Assembly: GCA_014238425.1 (NCBI GenBank)
Contig: JABABD010000029.1
Location: 62,001 to 126,000 of the forward strand
DNA length: 64,000 bases
Origin: Flavobacteriaceae bacterium
GTDB lineage: Bacteria > Bacteroidota > Bacteroidia > Flavobacteriales > Flavobacteriaceae
Direction of reading: 5' to 3'
How positions within the stretch are numbered: position 1 is the stretch's first letter; every line of letters starts with the position of its first letter. Below are positions 62,604 to 64,000 of this stretch, piece after piece. The notes beneath the pieces were generated by a model, which worked only from the letters and a program-made list of their open reading frames with translations, was not told the DNA's origin and did no database searches. The position numbers were made by a program, and so were the translations under genes.

Positions 62604-64000
62604 TTAACTCAATTCCCAACCCTTTCTGTAGGTACCTTGCACCCATTCATTGGCCTTATCGTAGTTGGTAACACGCATATTCGGACCATCCCAATATAAT
62701 TTGCGACGTCCTGGATAATCAAAAGGTGCCCAATCGCCAGCTTTTTTCCCATCTTTAAACACTTTGTATTGGAAAGCCTTGATTGCCAAATTACCCATTA
62801 GTACAGATTCTGTTAATGGTCCTGCATAAGAAAAAGGAGATGATGTCGGCACTCCGTCTAAACAGCCTTCAACAAAATTTTGAACATGAGCTTCACCTTT
62901 TATTCTTGGAATTGTCGGTTCAGGTGCTTTAAAGTATTTCATAGTACTAGAAGGCAACAACCTTGCATTTCTTGAGTAAGTGTCAGTTACCAATATACCA
63001 CGTGTGCCATAAAAGACACTTCCGCCATCCCAATTACCAATTGTTTCTCCATCATTCAATTCGTCTGGAAGGTCTGGCATAATACCACCATCGTACCAAT
63101 TAAGTTCTACTTTACCATATTTAGGTGTATCAAACTTTAATCTCACTATAGATGATGGCGGACACGCTTTCGCATAATTAGCTTCAACAAAATCTCCAGC
63201 CCAAACGGTTGTGCAGCTAGCTTCAGCTTCGTAAGGTGAACCTAGTCCTAAAGTCCTGAATGGTGTTTCCATAATATGACAACCCATATCTCCTAATCCT
63301 CCCGTACCGAAATCCCACCAACCACGCCATTTGAATGGCAGATAAGCTGAGTGATATGGTCGTTGCTCTGCAGGGCCTAACCATAAATCCCAATCCAATT
63401 CTTTTGGTACTGCTTCCCCTTCTGTAATATTGCGTAAACCTTGCGGCCAAACAGGTCTGTTGGTCCAGCAATCTACTTTTTCAATATTTCCGAGGACTCC
63501 AGATTCAATCCATTCTTGTGCTTGTCGAATACCATTACTGGAACTCCCTTGATTTCCCATTTGGGTAACAATGCCTTGCTCTTTGGCAACTTTAGCCATC
63601 AATCTGGCTTCAGCAATATTATGAGTCAATGGCTTTTCTACGTATGCATGTTTTTTTTCACGCATAAATGGTAAGGCTATTGTAGCGTGCATATGATCGG
63701 GCGTACCCACAGAAAACGCATCGATATCTTTGATATGACTGTTAAATAATTTTCTAAAATCCTTATAGCGTTTTGCTTTTGGGTGTAACTCGTAACTGCC
63801 TTTTGCCATTCGATCATCAACATCGCATAATGCAACGAATTTTACGCGTTTTGTATTTGTTAGCTCCTTAACGATACCACCGCCACGACCACCAACACCA
63901 ATGGATGCTACATAAAGTGTATCACTAGGAGATATATGTGAATTGCCACCTAGTACAAAACTCGGTACGATACTAAAAGCAGCAGAAGCACCTGCTGTTT
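62604..64000 (-). CDS. Gfo/Idh/MocA-family oxidoreductase, 5' end outside window
   Basis: The frame is open to the window end; an internal ATG at 63809 is not the start. The visible N terminus has a Tat-like hydrophobic stretch (TAGASAAFSIVPSFVLGG), then the Rossmann nucleotide site ASIGVGGRGGG and ALCDVDD. YVEKPLTHNIAEA carries the family EKP motif. DFGTGGLGDMGCHIMETPF is typical of the exported sugar dehydrogenases common in Bacteroidota. It probably oxidises a sugar or inositol-like compound with NAD(P). The C terminus (YRKGWELS) is complete; the first ~20 residues of the signal are missing. Confidence 0.9.
   Translation of the reverse strand, partial: TAGASAAFSIVPSFVLGGNSHISPSDTLYVASIGVGGRGGGIVKELTNTKRVKFVALCDVDDRMAKGSYELHPKAKRYKDFRKLFNSHIKDIDAFSVGTPDHMHATIALPFMREKKHAYVEKPLTHNIAEARLMAKVAKEQGIVTQMGNQGSSSNGIRQAQEWIESGVLGNIEKVDCWTNRPVWPQGLRNITEGEAVPKELDWDLWLGPAEQRPYHSAYLPFKWRGWWDFGTGGLGDMGCHIMETPFRTLGLGSPYEAEASCTTVWAGDFVEANYAKACPPSSIVRLKFDTPKYGKVELNWYDGGIMPDLPDELNDGETIGNWDGGSVFYGTRGILVTDTYSRNARLLPSSTMKYFKAPEPTIPRIKGEAHVQNFVEGCLDGVPTSSPFSYAGPLTESVLMGNLAIKAFQYKVFKDGKKAGDWAPFDYPGRRKLYWDGPNMRVTNYDKANEWVQGTYRKGWELS

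Overview
The window is AT-rich chromosomal DNA from a member of the Bacteroidota, almost certainly a gliding-type marine member of the Flavobacteriaceae. The evidence is a GldH gliding lipoprotein, three giant exported peptidases with C-terminal type IX secretion (T9SS) sorting domains, a RicT/PSP1 protein, promoter boxes of the TAnnTTTG type, and the LDSARGD-encoding palindromic repeat that I associate with this family. I see no tRNA, rRNA, CRISPR array or intact transposase.

Layout. 1-661 is the 3' part of dprA. 661-4650 is an accessory island of decayed and small exported proteins (lipoproteins, a reading frame with no start codon, a frameshifted remnant) ending in a large lipoprotein with a DAFRHAYW motif. 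4684-10431 holds trpS, a plsC-type acyltransferase, an ECF sigma factor with an anti-sigma/beta-barrel protein, a lipoprotein and recA. 10584-17216 holds trhO, the ricT-gldH-PBP1A operon and a two-subunit 3-oxoacid CoA-transferase. 17217-33556 is a protein-degradation block: a double-ATPase peptide-type ABC protein, then a subtilase, a reprolysin-like metallopeptidase and an M14 carboxypeptidase, each over 1400 residues with shared FN3, GEVED, Ig-like and MAM-like modules. TTACGG/CCGTAA palindromes occur around these genes. 33555-42400 has an exonuclease, two serine hydrolases, ogt, a CNNM/CBS protein and an OmpR-type two-component system with a probable operator at two promoters. 42447-53963 plus hemJ at 58961 is a haem-biosynthesis region (hemA, a hemC-hemD fusion, hemE, hemF, hemB, hemH, hemJ; only hemL is not seen). 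53963-64000 holds a MATE exporter, a BNR/sortilin-like secreted protein, a broken GIY-YIG gene between palindromic repeats, an NtrY-like kinase, an enoyl-CoA hydratase, a START-domain protein and a partial Gfo/Idh/MocA oxidoreductase.

The main unexplained signals are these. (1) The first ~50 bp of hemH is duplicated about 2.2 kb upstream, directly after the araC-type gene, bracketing two exported-protein genes. Next to the left copy is a decayed C-terminal tail of what looks like a conjugation-type ATPase, and a homologous tail abuts dprA. This suggests two scars of one integrating element family carrying exported-protein cargo. (2) The peptidase block shares operators and, for two genes, a ~97-bp leader. 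(3) A promoter-like module with identical internal spacing occurs once before a gene (35961) and once with no obvious gene (17295). (4) TTAACC-N5-TTAACC sites lie upstream of both the two-component operon and a neighbouring exported protein gene. (5) The GIY-YIG pseudogene takes its C terminus from a palindromic repeat.
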